Origin: Ulvibacter algarum
Lineage (GTDB): Bacteria; Bacteroidota; Bacteroidia; Flavobacteriales; Flavobacteriaceae
Assembly (NCBI GenBank): GCA_947488905.1
Contig: CANLBJ010000001.1
Coordinates: 620,001-684,000, forward strand
Direction: 5' to 3'
Length of the DNA stretch: 64,000 nt
The translations under genes and the position numbers were made by a program. Under the pieces are notes generated by a model. That model made no database searches and was not told where the DNA came from. It worked only from the letters and a program-made list of their open reading frames with translations. Position 1 is the first letter of the stretch. Each line of letters starts with the position of its first letter. This document shows, piece by piece, positions 33,669 through 44,653 of this stretch.

Positions 33669-36600
33669 TTGAACACGAACAACTACGCAATCACAAACAG
33701 TTTTTATAAGCTGTTATTCGTTTTAAGTATACTCATTAGTGGTACTATTACCGCACAAGAAACGGACCCTGACCCCAACGAGGAGGAAACACCCGAAGTA
33801 ACTACGGTTGCTATGGGTAAAATGGAGCTTCCATCCCCGCCAAGTATTAAGGATTTATATATTTATGATCCATTAACTGATAGGTATATCTACAACCAGA
33901 TGTTGGGAGATTTTAATATTTCTCACCCTATTCTTTTAACTCCAGAAGAGTATCAAGACCTCATTTTAAAAGAGGAAATGAAAAACTATTTTAAGGATAA
34001 AATAAGTGCATCTGATGGTAAGAAGGAAGGGTCTGAAGATTTACAGAAAAATTTATTGCCTTCATTTTATGTTCAATCAAACTTTTTTGAATCTGTTTTT
34101 GGTGGTAACACGATAGAGGTAATCCCACAAGGTAGTGTAGAGATGGATCTTGGTTTACTTTTTACAAGACAAGATAATCCAGCTTTCTCTCCAAGAAACA
34201 GAACAAATTTATCTTTTGATTTTGATCAGCGTATTAGCTTAAGTTTATTAGGTAAAGTAGGAGAGCGTCTACAAGTAACAGCAAATTATGATACACAATC
34301 TACGTTTGACTTTCAGAATCAAATAAAATTAGAATTCACGCCTACAGAGGATGACATTATCCAGAAGATAGAAGTAGGTAACGTGAGTATGCCATTAAAC
34401 AGTACTTTAATTCAAGGAGCACAAAGTCTTTTTGGTGTAAAGACACAGTTGCAGTTTGGTAAAACAACTATAACCGGTGTGTTCTCAGAACAAAAATCTG
34501 AAACCCGTTCTGTTACTGCAGAAGGTGGAGCAACGGTTACAGATTATGAGTTTTTTGCTTCGGAATATGATGAAAATCGTCACTTCTTTTTAGCACATTA
34601 TTTTAGAGATAACTATAACAGATCTTTAGAGCAATACCCTTTTATTAGTAGCAATATTCAAGTTACTAGAGCAGAAATCTGGATTACTAACAGAACAAAC
34701 AGAACAGAAGATGTGCGTAACATTGTTGCGATACAAGATATTGGAGAGTCTGATATTGCTAATATTGGTCTTGATTTTCCTCCAGGTGGTTTTTTAAATA
34801 AACCTCGTTCTGCTTTTCCAGACAACAGTAATAATGATTTTAATCCTTTTGGGATAGAAGGAAATGAGATGTCTATTTTAAATGCTCAAATTAGAGATAT
34901 CGCTACAGTAGATTCAGGTTTTGGTATTACAGTAAATGATGGTACAGATTTCGCTTCTTTAGAAAATGCACGTAGACTTCAGTCTAATGAGTATGATTTA
35001 AATACTCAATTAGGTTACATCTCTTTAAACCAACGTTTAAATAATGATGAAGTTTTAGGGGTTGCTTTCCAGTATACTGTAAACGGACAAGTGTTTCAGG
35101 TAGGTGAATTTAGTACGGATGGTGTTGACGCTAATGGTGGTGAACTACCAGTAGATCCAAATTCTGACCCAGATGATTTACCAGAAGCGGCTATACAGCA
35201 AAACCTTGTTGTAAAACTATTAAAGAGTAGTATTACAAATGTAAATGAGCCGGTTTGGGATTTAATGATGAAGAACATCTATTCTCTTGGTGCTTTACAA
35301 TTAGAAAAAGAAGACTTTAGATTAAACATATTATATACAAACCCATCGCCTATTAATTATATCACGGCGGCAGAAGGTAGTATGGAGTTTCCTGCAGAGC
35401 CTTTGCCAGATGATGTTGATAATACGATTTTACTTAAGGTGTTTAATCTTGATAGGTTAAATAACAACAATGACCCGCAACAAGGAGGAGATGGTTTCTT
35501 TGACTTTTATCCAGGGATAACCGTAGATCAACGTAACGGTCGTATCATTTTTACAAGTGTTGAACCTTTTGGTGAATACTTGTTTAACAAATTATCAACT
35601 CCAGAAAACGGACCTGAGCAATACACGATTCCAGAAACGTATAATGCAAACCAAGATAAGTACGTTTATAGATCGCTATACCGCACAACAAAAACACAAG
35701 CAGAACAAGAGGATAGTGATAAAAACTTATTCCAGATAAAGGGTAAGTATAAGTCTACAGGGTCAGATGGTATTCCTATTGGGGCATTTAATATTCCTCA
35801 AGGATCTGTTACTGTTACTGCTGGTGGTCGTACCCTTGTAGAAGGTGTTGATTATACGGTAAATTATCAATTAGGTAGAGTACAAATAATTGATCCTGCG
35901 TTACAGGCATCAAATACGCCAATAATTATTAGTGTAGAGAATAACACATTGTTTGGACAACAAACAAAACGTTTTACTGGGTTAAACGTAGAACATAAGT
36001 TTAATGAAAACTTCTTGATAGGAGGTACTTATTTAAACTTAAATGAGCGACCATTAACTCAAAAATCTAACTATAATAGTGAGCCTATTAATAACACCGT
36101 TTTTGGTTTTAATACAGCTTATTCTACAGAGGCGCCATTTTTAACAAGATTAGTAAATAAATTACCAAACATTGATACAGATGTGGAGTCTAATGTATCT
36201 GTGCGTGGAGAGTTTGCTTACTTGATGCCCGGGTCACCTAAGGTTTCAGACTTTGGAGGTAAAGCAACAGCGTATGTTGATGATTTTGAAGCTTCGCAAA
36301 CTGGGCTTGACATTAGTTCGCCTTTATCTTGGTCTTTATCAAGTGCACCTATTGATTTTGGAGGTGAAGTAGAAACTAATATGTTGTCTTATGGTTACAA
36401 GCGTGCAAAGTTAAACTGGTACACAATTGATCCAGTATTTTATAGCTCTAGAAGGCCTGATGGTATTTCTGATGATGATCTTTCTTCGCCTTTTACGCGT
36501 AGAGTTTTTAGGGACGAAATTTTCCCTAACCAAGATATTATTCAGGGACAAACACAAGCATTATTTACGTTAGATTTAAATTATAATCCTACAGAGAGGG

Positions 36601-39600
36601 GTCAGTACAATTATACGCCAAATGCAACGGTAGATGGAAATGGAGAGAATAATGTATTGCCAAATCCTCAAGATAACTTTGGTGGGATAATGCGCCAATT
36701 AAGTACTACAGATTTTGAAAGATCTAATGTAGAGTACATTCAGTTTTGGGTTATGAATCCTTTTTTATATGATGAAAATGCCACAAATATGGGTGGTACA
36801 CTACGTTTTAATTTGGGTAACATTTCCGAAGACATCTTAAAGGATGGTCGTAAAGTTTATGAGAATGGATTACCTGAAGAAGCTGGTAGTACAGCCGGTA
36901 CTATTGATGTTCCTTATGGTAAAGTACCTGCAAATCAAGCTTTGATATACACTTTTGATAGCACTGGAGATGCTCGTGTTGCTCAAGATATTGGGTATGA
37001 TGGTTTTAGTGACGCAGAAGAAATGGGTCGTTTTAATACTGGAGGCCTTAACTATGGTACCGATCCTGCAAGAGATAATTATTTATATTTCTTACAAGCA
37101 GAAGGTACTATTAGAGAAAGATATAAGCAATACAATGGGGCAGAGGGTAACTCGCCAGAGCAAGTGACAGACACAAATAGAGGTAATAGTTCTGTGCCAG
37201 ATGTTGAAGATATTAACCGTGATAAGTCTATGAACACGGTAAATAGCTATTTTGAATACGAAATTCCTATTACGCCTGGTACTATGAATGCTGTGGCAAA
37301 CGAGTATGTTACAGATTTTAAGCAACTAGACGTTATTGCCCCTAATGGGGAGTCTATCCCTACAGAATGGGTTCAGTTTAAAATTCCTATTAGTGAGCCA
37401 GATAGAGCAGTAAATGGTATTACAGACTATAGGTCTATCCGTTTTATGCGTATGTATATGGCTGGTTTTGAACAAGAAACTACCCTTCGTTTTGGTACGA
37501 TGGAGCTTGTAAGAGGTGATTATAGAAGATACACACAAACACTAGATGCAACAGGAGAAGATCCAGCGCTTGATGATACTGTGTATGAAGTTGAGGCGGT
37601 AAATATTCAAGAAAACGAAAATAGATTACCTATTCCTTACCGTTTACCACCTGGAGTTGTTAGAGAAGAATTAAATAACAACAATAATATTATAAGACAA
37701 AATGAACAGTCTCTAGCAATGCGTGCTTGTGGGTTAGAGCCTGAGGATGGTCGTTCTGTATATAAAAACTTTCAAGTAGACATGCGTCAGTATGAAAACC
37801 TTGAGATGTTTATTCACGCAGAATCTCTAGCAGACGAGGTGCCTTTAGCAGATGGGGAGATGGTTGCTTTTATACGTTTAGGTAATGACCTTTCTGAAAA
37901 TTTTTATGAAATACAAGTGCCATTAAACCCAACAATGTTTGGGACAACAAGTGATGAAGAGATATGGCCAGCAGCAAATAGATTAAATCTTCGTTTGAGC
38001 TTATTGCAAGCTATTAAAAGTTTAGTGCTAGATCCTAATACACCTTTGCCAGCGGCAACATCAGATGGGGTTGTTTTCTATAATGAGTCTGAACTTGGAG
38101 ATGGTGACATCGCAGGAGAAAACGAACTTCGTATAGGTATAAAGGGTAATCCTAGCTTCGGAAATGTTAGAATCATTATGCTTGGTCTAAAAAATGCAGG
38201 CACCATGGATATTTGTGGGGAGGTTTGGTTCAATGAACTGCGCCTTTCAGAATTAAAAAATCAAGGAGGATGGGCAGCTGTTGCAAGTTTAGATGCAAAC
38301 CTTGCAGATTTTGCAAACGTTACAGCAACAGCAAGCAAAAGTACTATAGGTTTTGGTTCTGTAGATCAATCTCCTAACGCTAGGAGTAGAGAAGACGCAG
38401 AGGGTTATGATATGGTAACAAACCTTAATCTTGGACAAATGTTACCTAACAAATGGGGTATACAATTGCCATTTAATTATGGGCGATCTGTAGAGACTAT
38501 AACGCCACAATATGATCCAGAGTTTCAAGATATCGAGCTAGAATCTAGATTAGATAATACTGCAACTGCAGAAGAACGCGATCGTATATTAGAACAATCT
38601 ATAGATTATACAAAAAGACAAAGTGTAAATTTAATAGGGGTTCGTAAAGAAAGATCTGGTGATGGTGCGCCTAACGTATATGATATAGAGAACTTCACTT
38701 TTTCTGGATCTTATAATCAATTAGATCATCATGATTTTGAAGTTGAAGAAGCTTTTGAGCAAGTAGTTAGAGCAGGGGCAACCTATAATTATAACTTTAA
38801 TGCTAAAACTATAGAGCCATTTAAAAAGAATGATTCTTTATTTACATCTAAGTATTTACAGTTCTTAAAAGACATTAACCTAAACTATTTGCCTTCTAAT
38901 ATTAATGTAGGATCAAATATTACTCGTAAATATAATGAGCAGAAGTTTAGAGAGATTAATCTACTTGAAGGTAATTTACCTGCGCCAAAACTTTATCAGC
39001 GTAACTATTTATTTGACTGGAACTACGGTGTAAACTGGAACTTAACAAAGTCACTACGTTTTAACTTTACAGCAACCAACAATCGTATAGTTAATAATTA
39101 TATTGATGAAGATGGAGTGGTAGATAATAGTATAGGGGTTTGGGACGGTTTCTTTGATATAGGAGATCCTAACTTACACCAACAGCAATTAGAATTAAAT
39201 TATGAATTACCTTTTGATAAACTGGCATTCTTAAAGTTTATAAGAGCTACCTATAGTTACACAGGTAACTTTCAGTGGCAAGGTGGTAGTGATTTATTTA
39301 ATGATATAGATATTGCATTAAGTGATGGAACTACTAATTCATATAATTTAGGAAATTCGGTTCAAAATTCTAGTGCTCACAGAATTAATACAAACCTTGA
39401 TTTTAATAGTTTATATCGTTCTGTTGGGCTTACTAAAAAGAGAGCTACAAATTCAAGAAATAGTTCGACTAAGAGAGGTGATAATATAAAAGGAGGTAAA
39501 AATTCACTTTCTGTAGGTAAAGAAAGTGCTACTGCAAGGGGTGCGCAAGGGTCAAGTTTATCTGCAGGTGATAAAGCAGCAAATACCTTAATAGGTCTTG

Positions 39601-40919
39601 CTACAATGATCAAAAAAGTGCAACTTAATTATACTCAAAATGAGGGTACTTACCTACCAGGTTACACACCAACAATAGGTCTAGCGGGTACTTTAAAACC
39701 TACCACAGGCTTCACGTTAGGTAGCCAGCGTGATGTACGTGAAGAGGCAGCAAGAAAAGGATGGTTAACATTGTATCCAGAGTTTAACGAGCAGTATACA
39801 GAAACAGATACGAGACAATTAGATATACAAGCAAACTTAGAGCCTTTAAATGATTTAAAAATTGATTTAAATGCAAACAGGACGTATTCAGAAAACTACA
39901 CTGAAAACTATATAGTTACTGATAACTTGTATAATTCTTTGACTCCTAATACCTCCGGAAATTTTAATATTTCAACATTCTTATTAAAAACGGCATTTGG
40001 TAAAAGCGACGAGAACGGTTCTGCTCCTTTTGACGAGTTTAGATCAAATAGAAAAATCATAGCAGAAAGATTAGCTACAGATTTTTATGGTGGTGATGGT
40101 TTTGCAACAGATGATGATGGGTATCCTGTAGGATTTGGTAAAACAAGTCAAGATGTATTATTACCAGCATTTTTAGCTGCATATAAAGGTAGTGATGCTA
40201 GTAGTGAAGACACAGGGTTTTTGAGAGGCGTTCCTTTGCCTAACTGGGATATCAAGTATACAGGTTTAATGAAGCTAGATTGGTTTAAGAAAAACTTTAA
40301 GCGTTTTTCTTTACAACATGGATATCAAGCAGGATATACGGTTAATCAGTTTCAGACTAACCTTGATTATAACCGTCAAGATCCTACAGAGACAGATCAA
40401 GCAGGGAACTTTAAAAGTGAGTACTTCTTGACCAATGTGAACCTAACAGAACAATTCTCTCCATTAATAAGAGTAGATTTTGAAATGAAAAATTCTGTAA
40501 AAATACTTGCAGAACTAAGAAAAGATAGAGCATTAGGCTTAAGTTTTGCAAACAACTTGCTTACAGAGATTGTAGGGAATGAAGTAACTCTAGGTTTAGG
40601 GTATAGACTTAAAGACCTACGTATCGCCACAAACTTTGGTGGAAAGAAACAAATATTAAAAAGTGATTTAAACTTTAAGCTTGATGGATCTGTTAGAAAC
40701 AACAAAACAATAATTAGATACTTAGACTTAAATAACAATCAGATTACCGCGGGACAAACTATATATGGTTTACAATTTAGTGCAGATTATGCACTAAGTA
40801 AAAACCTAACTGCATTGTTCTACTATGATCATACATTCTCTGAGTATGCTATTTCAACGGCATTCCCACAGACAACAATTAGAAGTGGATTAACACTTCG
40901 ATATAACTTCGGAAACTAA
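33669..40919 (+). CDS. sprA: SprA, outer-membrane translocon of the type IX secretion system
   Basis: At 2416 residues it has the expected size for SprA. A signal peptide ends near residue 30 (ISGTITAQ). Early sequence SPPSIKDLYIYDPLTDRY and a large set of beta strands follow, matching the giant single-chain barrel known for this family. A low-complexity Gly/Ser/Lys loop lies near residues 1920-1980. The chain ends in an aromatic strand, TIRSGLTLRYNFGN, suited to BAM recognition. SprA is the pore for type IX secretion and is needed for gliding adhesins. The start codon is TTG, 4 bases after ruvA; no better start is available. gcvH follows after 26 bases. Confidence 0.97.
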   Translation: MNTNNYAITNSFYKLLFVLSILISGTITAQETDPDPNEEETPEVTTVAMGKMELPSPPSIKDLYIYDPLTDRYIYNQMLGDFNISHPILLTPEEYQDLILKEEMKNYFKDKISASDGKKEGSEDLQKNLLPSFYVQSNFFESVFGGNTIEVIPQGSVEMDLGLLFTRQDNPAFSPRNRTNLSFDFDQRISLSLLGKVGERLQVTANYDTQSTFDFQNQIKLEFTPTEDDIIQKIEVGNVSMPLNSTLIQGAQSLFGVKTQLQFGKTTITGVFSEQKSETRSVTAEGGATVTDYEFFASEYDENRHFFLAHYFRDNYNRSLEQYPFISSNIQVTRAEIWITNRTNRTEDVRNIVAIQDIGESDIANIGLDFPPGGFLNKPRSAFPDNSNNDFNPFGIEGNEMSILNAQIRDIATVDSGFGITVNDGTDFASLENARRLQSNEYDLNTQLGYISLNQRLNNDEVLGVAFQYTVNGQVFQVGEFSTDGVDANGGELPVDPNSDPDDLPEAAIQQNLVVKLLKSSITNVNEPVWDLMMKNIYSLGALQLEKEDFRLNILYTNPSPINYITAAEGSMEFPAEPLPDDVDNTILLKVFNLDRLNNNNDPQQGGDGFFDFYPGITVDQRNGRIIFTSVEPFGEYLFNKLSTPENGPEQYTIPETYNANQDKYVYRSLYRTTKTQAEQEDSDKNLFQIKGKYKSTGSDGIPIGAFNIPQGSVTVTAGGRTLVEGVDYTVNYQLGRVQIIDPALQASNTPIIISVENNTLFGQQTKRFTGLNVEHKFNENFLIGGTYLNLNERPLTQKSNYNSEPINNTVFGFNTAYSTEAPFLTRLVNKLPNIDTDVESNVSVRGEFAYLMPGSPKVSDFGGKATAYVDDFEASQTGLDISSPLSWSLSSAPIDFGGEVETNMLSYGYKRAKLNWYTIDPVFYSSRRPDGISDDDLSSPFTRRVFRDEIFPNQDIIQGQTQALFTLDLNYNPTERGQYNYTPNATVDGNGENNVLPNPQDNFGGIMRQLSTTDFERSNVEYIQFWVMNPFLYDENATNMGGTLRFNLGNISEDILKDGRKVYENGLPEEAGSTAGTIDVPYGKVPANQALIYTFDSTGDARVAQDIGYDGFSDAEEMGRFNTGGLNYGTDPARDNYLYFLQAEGTIRERYKQYNGAEGNSPEQVTDTNRGNSSVPDVEDINRDKSMNTVNSYFEYEIPITPGTMNAVANEYVTDFKQLDVIAPNGESIPTEWVQFKIPISEPDRAVNGITDYRSIRFMRMYMAGFEQETTLRFGTMELVRGDYRRYTQTLDATGEDPALDDTVYEVEAVNIQENENRLPIPYRLPPGVVREELNNNNNIIRQNEQSLAMRACGLEPEDGRSVYKNFQVDMRQYENLEMFIHAESLADEVPLADGEMVAFIRLGNDLSENFYEIQVPLNPTMFGTTSDEEIWPAANRLNLRLSLLQAIKSLVLDPNTPLPAATSDGVVFYNESELGDGDIAGENELRIGIKGNPSFGNVRIIMLGLKNAGTMDICGEVWFNELRLSELKNQGGWAAVASLDANLADFANVTATASKSTIGFGSVDQSPNARSREDAEGYDMVTNLNLGQMLPNKWGIQLPFNYGRSVETITPQYDPEFQDIELESRLDNTATAEERDRILEQSIDYTKRQSVNLIGVRKERSGDGAPNVYDIENFTFSGSYNQLDHHDFEVEEAFEQVVRAGATYNYNFNAKTIEPFKKNDSLFTSKYLQFLKDINLNYLPSNINVGSNITRKYNEQKFREINLLEGNLPAPKLYQRNYLFDWNYGVNWNLTKSLRFNFTATNNRIVNNYIDEDGVVDNSIGVWDGFFDIGDPNLHQQQLELNYELPFDKLAFLKFIRATYSYTGNFQWQGGSDLFNDIDIALSDGTTNSYNLGNSVQNSSAHRINTNLDFNSLYRSVGLTKKRATNSRNSSTKRGDNIKGGKNSLSVGKESATARGAQGSSLSAGDKAANTLIGLATMIKKVQLNYTQNEGTYLPGYTPTIGLAGTLKPTTGFTLGSQRDVREEAARKGWLTLYPEFNEQYTETDTRQLDIQANLEPLNDLKIDLNANRTYSENYTENYIVTDNLYNSLTPNTSGNFNISTFLLKTAFGKSDENGSAPFDEFRSNRKIIAERLATDFYGGDGFATDDDGYPVGFGKTSQDVLLPAFLAAYKGSDASSEDTGFLRGVPLPNWDIKYTGLMKLDWFKKNFKRFSLQHGYQAGYTVNQFQTNLDYNRQDPTETDQAGNFKSEYFLTNVNLTEQFSPLIRVDFEMKNSVKILAELRKDRALGLSFANNLLTEIVGNEVTLGLGYRLKDLRIATNFGGKKQILKSDLNFKLDGSVRNNKTIIRYLDLNNNQITAGQTIYGLQFSADYALSKNLTALFYYDHTFSEYAISTAFPQTTIRSGLTLRYNFGN

Positions 40920-40945
40920 AAAACTAAAAATAAATACTTATTAAA

Positions 40946-41326
40946 ATGAATGTACCAGCAAATTTAAAGTATACAAAAGAACACGAGTGGATTTTAATTG
41001 AAGGTGATGTAGCTACCGTAGGTATCACAGATTTTGCCCAAGGAGAATTAGGTGATATTGTTTATGTAGAAGTAGAAACACTAGATGAAACACTTGATAT
41101 AGAAGAAGTGTTTGGAACAGTAGAAGCTGTAAAGACAGTTTCAGATTTGTTTTTACCATTAACAGGAGAGATCATAGCTTTTAATGATTCACTAGAGTCT
41201 GAGCCAGAAAAGGTGAATAGTGACCCTTATGGAGATGGATGGATGATAAAAATTAAATTTACAAACCCAGAAGAGGTAGAAGCACTTCTTGATGATGCAG
41301 CTTATAAAGAACTTATCGGGGCCTAA
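40946..41326 (+). CDS. gcvH: Glycine cleavage system H protein
   Basis: This 126-residue protein is the lipoyl carrier of glycine decarboxylase. YTKEHEWI (about 9-16) opens the fold. The lipoylated Lys lies in the segment [17 protein letters not shown] (about residue 63). A C-terminal helix ends it. It shuttles the aminomethyl group between the P, T and L proteins, which are not encoded here. The ruvA-sprA-gcvH order is conserved in Flavobacteriia. Its last 35 bases overlap the start of the VanZ-like gene. Confidence 0.97.
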   Translation: MNVPANLKYTKEHEWILIEGDVATVGITDFAQGELGDIVYVEVETLDETLDIEEVFGTVEAVKTVSDLFLPLTGEIIAFNDSLESEPEKVNSDPYGDGWMIKIKFTNPEEVEALLDDAAYKELIGA

Positions 41327-41684
41327 AAACCTTTTTATTATATGTGTTTTATACACTATAGTAATAACAATCTTTTTATTGATCCCTGTATCTACAGGGA
41401 TCTCTACAAACTTACCCATTGATAAATTAGTGCACATTGTTATAAATGCCGCACTAATTTTTTTATGGTTAGCTTATTTTTTTAAGAAAGGTCTATTAAC
41501 AGAGCAAAAAGCTATAATAACACTACTATTCTTATCGATTGCTTACGGCATAATTATTGAGTTATGTCAAGAATATTTCACAACTTCAAGGTCTGCAGAT
41601 GTCTTTGATGTAGTAGCAAATATCGTGGGATGTTTAACAGGCTTGTTTATTTTTAAATATTTAAAATTTAAATTTTCAAGTTAA
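41292..41684 (+). CDS. VanZ-like membrane protein
   Basis: The protein has about 130 residues and four helices. Family features are the SLIP-like opening [21 protein letters not shown] (Asp-Lys-x-x-H), then [32 protein letters not shown] near the C-terminus. This ELxQ...R..D..D...N..G motif defines VanZ-like proteins. Starts at ATG 41292 or 41295 both lie inside gcvH in another frame; the longer overlap is plausible because a start in the gap would cut helix 1. The role is unknown outside teicoplanin-resistance VanZ; no van genes are nearby, so I do not infer resistance. Confidence 0.85.
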   Translation: MMQLIKNLSGPKNLFIICVLYTIVITIFLLIPVSTGISTNLPIDKLVHIVINAALIFLWLAYFFKKGLLTEQKAIITLLFLSIAYGIIIELCQEYFTTSRSADVFDVVANIVGCLTGLFIFKYLKFKFSS

Positions 41685-41746
41685 ACGAATTAATCTTTTT
41701 AGATTAGTTAGTTTTTACATAATTTAGCAACAGTAAACTACAATAT

Positions 41747-42475
41747 ATGGAACCGAAAAAAAATCCGAAAGCAGATGTGAGCAGAAATAGCTCTATCTTT
41801 CTATTAGCTGGTCTAGCTTTAATGTTGTTTCTCTCTTGGCAAGCCATTGAGTGGAAGACATATGACAAGACTGATTACGATCTAGCAGGTCTTGATGTAA
41901 GTGATGAACTAGAAGAAATAGTTCCAATCACGCAACCACTTACACCTCCGCCACCACCACCTCCACCGCCACCAGCGCCAGAGGTTATTGAAGTAGTTGA
42001 AGATGAAGAAGAGGTTGAAGAGACTATTATTGAATCTACAGAGACAAGTCAAGAAGAAGAGATTGTTGAAGTAGAAGAGATTGTAGAAGAAGAAATCGTT
42101 GAAGAAGAAATTGCAGATGTACCATTTGCAGTTATTGAAAATGTGCCAATTTACCCAGGATGTGAGTCTGCAAAAGGAAATGCAGGTAAGAAAGCATGTA
42201 TGAGTGAAAAAGTACAGAAGTTTGTACAAAAGAAATTTGATACAGAATTAGCTTCAGAACTTGGACTTGAAGGACGTCAACGTATTTCTGTTCAATTTAA
42301 AATTGATAAAAGTGGTAACATCACTAATATACTTGCACGTGCACCACACCCTAGATTAGAGCGTGAAGCAAAAGAAGTAATTGGTTCTTTACCTAAAATG
42401 ACACCAGGTAAGCAACGTGGTAAGCCAGTAGGAGTACTTTACTCTTTACCTATCTTATTCCAGGTTGATAACTAG
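41747..42475 (+). CDS. TonB-family energy transducer
   Basis: This 242-residue protein has one N-terminal membrane helix (about 18-36, SIFLLAGLALMLFLSWQA). It then has a Pro run (about ten Pro, residues 66-78) and a Glu/Val-rich periplasmic spacer. The TonB C-terminal domain (about 145-242) has NVPIYPGCE near its start and ends with VLYSLPILFQVDN. It couples the inner-membrane proton force to outer-membrane receptors, such as the one at 50-52 kb. ExbB/ExbD are not adjacent. A terminator follows. Confidence 0.93.
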   Translation: MEPKKNPKADVSRNSSIFLLAGLALMLFLSWQAIEWKTYDKTDYDLAGLDVSDELEEIVPITQPLTPPPPPPPPPPAPEVIEVVEDEEEVEETIIESTETSQEEEIVEVEEIVEEEIVEEEIADVPFAVIENVPIYPGCESAKGNAGKKACMSEKVQKFVQKKFDTELASELGLEGRQRISVQFKIDKSGNITNILARAPHPRLEREAKEVIGSLPKMTPGKQRGKPVGVLYSLPILFQVDN

Positions 42476-42514
42476 AATACACAAATAAGCGTACTTAAAA
42501 GTATTGCTTGTTTT

Positions 42515-42552
42515 AAAACCTCAATGACCTTATGGACATTGAGGTTTTTTTT
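42515..42552 (+). terminator. Terminator of the sprA-gcvH-tonB region
   Basis: A perfect 12-bp stem, AAAACCTCAATG (42515-42526) with CATTGAGGTTTT (42537-42548), is followed by T's. Confidence 0.9.
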
Positions 42553-42604
42553 GTGGGTTATATATTTATGTGTTTTTAGTATACAAATTGATTGAAATTA
42601 TAAC

Positions 42605-42988
42605 CTATTCAATTTTAATCATATCAATATATGCATCAATATTGTCACTTTTAGAATGGATTTTAAACTCATTACCATTAGTTTCTATGATGTTTGAGTA
42701 TATCTTTCGGCCAATCATTATTTCTTTGTTTTTATAGTTCAATATGTCTTTATACGTTAAAATATACTCACAATCTGAAGTCCATTCTACTGTTGTTATA
42801 ATTGTAATTCCTTTGGTTTTAATATTTTCATATTGCAAAGAATCATTTCTTATTATTAATTGTTTCTCACCTGTGCTTAAATCAACATAACTAAATGTTC
42901 CTGTTTTAAACCTACTACAATTTTTATCTTGAGATTTACAGTTTATGCATACACCTAGAAACAATAGAATGCTAATTTTTATTTTCAT
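42605..42988 (-). CDS. Small predicted lipoprotein
   Basis: The start is ATG 42988 (MKIKISILLF), giving 127 residues; upstream in-frame codons would spoil the signal peptide. A lipobox-like VCINC places the lipid Cys near residue 17. The mature part begins KSQDKNCSRFKTGTFSYVDL and later has WTSDCEYILTY. It resembles a family of short Bacteroidota proteins with a CxxF(K/R)TG(K/T)F opening that are often mislabelled in databases as DNA topoisomerase IV; that comparison is from memory. No catalytic motif is visible. Confidence 0.6.
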   Translation of the reverse strand: MKIKISILLFLGVCINCKSQDKNCSRFKTGTFSYVDLSTGEKQLIIRNDSLQYENIKTKGITIITTVEWTSDCEYILTYKDILNYKNKEIMIGRKIYSNIIETNGNEFKIHSKSDNIDAYIDMIKIE

Positions 42989-43095
42989 TTTGATATGTGT
43001 TTTATTCACTACGTCTAATATAGACATTAATTAAAAACAATAAAAACTAGATATACTTATACTATTTCTAATTAATTTGTAATGTCTCATCATCA

Positions 43096-43130
43096 AAAAA
43101 CCCTTGCAACTTATAAAGTTACAAGGGTTT
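43096..43130 (-). terminator. Terminator of ahcY
   Basis: AAACCCTTG-C-AACTT pairs with AAGTT-A-CAAGGGTTT around a 3-nt loop. On the minus strand it runs into T6. It lies about 70 bases past the ahcY stop. Confidence 0.8.
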
Positions 43131-43198
43131 AAATATTTAAATTTTCCGAAGAAAACAATCAAGCTAAATTCATTTTTCGATTTCAGCTTCGATTTCAT

Positions 43199-44512
43199 TT
43201 AGTATCTGTAGTACTCAGGCTTAAATGGCCCTTCTACTGTAACACCAATGTATTCTGCTTGATCTTGCTTTAATTCTGTAAGCTCAACTCCTATTTTTTC
43301 AAGGTGTAATTTTGCTACTTTCTCATCAAGATGCTTAGGAAGCATGTATACTTTGTTCTCGTACTTGTCGCTATCTTTCCATAACTCAATTTGAGCTAAC
43401 GTTTGGTTTGTAAATGAATTACTCATTACAAAACTAGGGTGACCTGTAGCGCAACCTAAGTTTACTAAACGACCTTCTGCAAGAAGGATAATGTCTTTAC
43501 CATCTTCAAAAGTGTATTTATCTACTTGTGGCTTGATTTCGTCTTTTACAGCGTTTTTGTTTAACCATGGCACATCAATCTCGTTATCAAAGTGACCTAT
43601 GTTACAAACAATAGTTTTGTCTTTCATTGCTTCAAAATGCTCTGGGCGTACAATATCTTTGTTACCTGTAGTAGTAATCACGATATCTGCATTAGGCACG
43701 ATAGTCTCAAGTTTTTTAACTTCAAAACCGTCCATTGCAGCTTGTAATGCGCAAATAGGGTCAATCTCTGTAACAGTAACAATAGAACCAGCACCTTTAA
43801 AAGAAGCGGCAGTACCTTTACCTACATCACCGTATCCACATACAACTACGCGTTTACCAGCAAGCATAATATCTGTAGCACGACGTATCGCATCTACAGC
43901 ACTCTCACGACAACCGTATTTGTTGTCAAATTTAGACTTAGTTACACTATCGTTAATGTTGATAGCTGGCATAGGTAATGTTCCGTTTTTAACACGCTCA
44001 TATAATCTATGTACTCCAGTAGTAGTCTCTTCACTTAATCCTTTTACACCTGCGGCTAATTCTGGATACTTATCTAATACCATATTAGTAAGGTCACCAC
44101 CATCATCAAGAATCATGTTAAGTGGCTTGCGATCTTCACCAAAGAAAAGTGTTTGCTCTATACACCAGTCAAATTCTTCTTCATTCATCCCTTTCCACGC
44201 ATAAACAGGTGTTCCTGTTGCTGCAATTGCTGCTGCTGCTTGATCTTGAGTAGAGAAAATGTTACAAGAACTCCAAGTTACTTCTGCACCTAAGGCTTGT
44301 AAAGTTTCAATTAAAACTGCCGTCTGGATCGTCATATGCAGACACCCTGCAATACGCGCACCTTTAAGTGGTTGTTCATCTTTGTATTCTTCTCTAAGTG
44401 ACATAAGCCCAGGCATTTCTGCTTCGGCAAGATCAATTTCTTTTCTTCCCCATGCGGCAAGAGAGATGTCTTTTACTTTATTTGCTACGTATGTTTTTGT
44501 TTCTACAGACAT
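43199..44512 (-). CDS. ahcY: Adenosylhomocysteinase (SAH hydrolase)
   Basis: This 437-residue protein covers the whole family. The substrate domain has [16 protein letters not shown] (about 57-72) and the DDGGDLTN loop. The NAD-binding GYGDVGKG is at about 221-228. The catalytic Lys/Asp region is [16 protein letters not shown], and the C-terminus is KPEYYRY. It splits S-adenosylhomocysteine to adenosine and homocysteine in the methyl cycle. Transcription is monocistronic, with a -7 box at 44625-44632 and a leader of about 105 bases. That leader contains a small CTTCCA/TGGAAG hairpin but no SAH-riboswitch core that I can recognise. Confidence 0.98.
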   Translation of the reverse strand: MSVETKTYVANKVKDISLAAWGRKEIDLAEAEMPGLMSLREEYKDEQPLKGARIAGCLHMTIQTAVLIETLQALGAEVTWSSCNIFSTQDQAAAAIAATGTPVYAWKGMNEEEFDWCIEQTLFFGEDRKPLNMILDDGGDLTNMVLDKYPELAAGVKGLSEETTTGVHRLYERVKNGTLPMPAININDSVTKSKFDNKYGCRESAVDAIRRATDIMLAGKRVVVCGYGDVGKGTAASFKGAGSIVTVTEIDPICALQAAMDGFEVKKLETIVPNADIVITTTGNKDIVRPEHFEAMKDKTIVCNIGHFDNEIDVPWLNKNAVKDEIKPQVDKYTFEDGKDIILLAEGRLVNLGCATGHPSFVMSNSFTNQTLAQIELWKDSDKYENKVYMLPKHLDEKVAKLHLEKIGVELTELKQDQAEYIGVTVEGPFKPEYYRY

Positions 44513-44624
44513 ATAGTTTGTTTATCTTCCATATTATTCTGGAAGCAATTATTAAATCATTAATTCAATCAGTCGAGATTTTTAAGTATAATTACTTATT
44601 TTTAATCTTTTAGACTTTAGACTG

Positions 44625-44632
44625 CAAAAATA
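44625..44632 (-). promoter_or_regulatory. -7 box of ahcY
   Basis: TATTTTTG on the minus strand (complement of CAAAAATA) matches TAnnTTTG. It implies a leader of about 105 bases. Confidence 0.45.
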
Positions 44633-44653
44633 CTCATAATCCCTTAATTATTA

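Noticed and set aside
41292-41684. VanZ-like protein as an antibiotic-resistance gene
   Set aside because: Only the generic VanZ-like fold is present, with no other van genes; this family is widespread in Bacteroidota without resistance.
43599-44204. A 201-codon plus-strand frame opposite ahcY
   Set aside because: It lies fully within a perfectly conserved ahcY on the other strand; its residues give no family and no start context.
44513-44653. Possible SAH riboswitch ahead of ahcY
   Set aside because: The leader is long and has a 6-bp hairpin, but the conserved SAH-riboswitch core is not recognisable and the region is too AT-rich.
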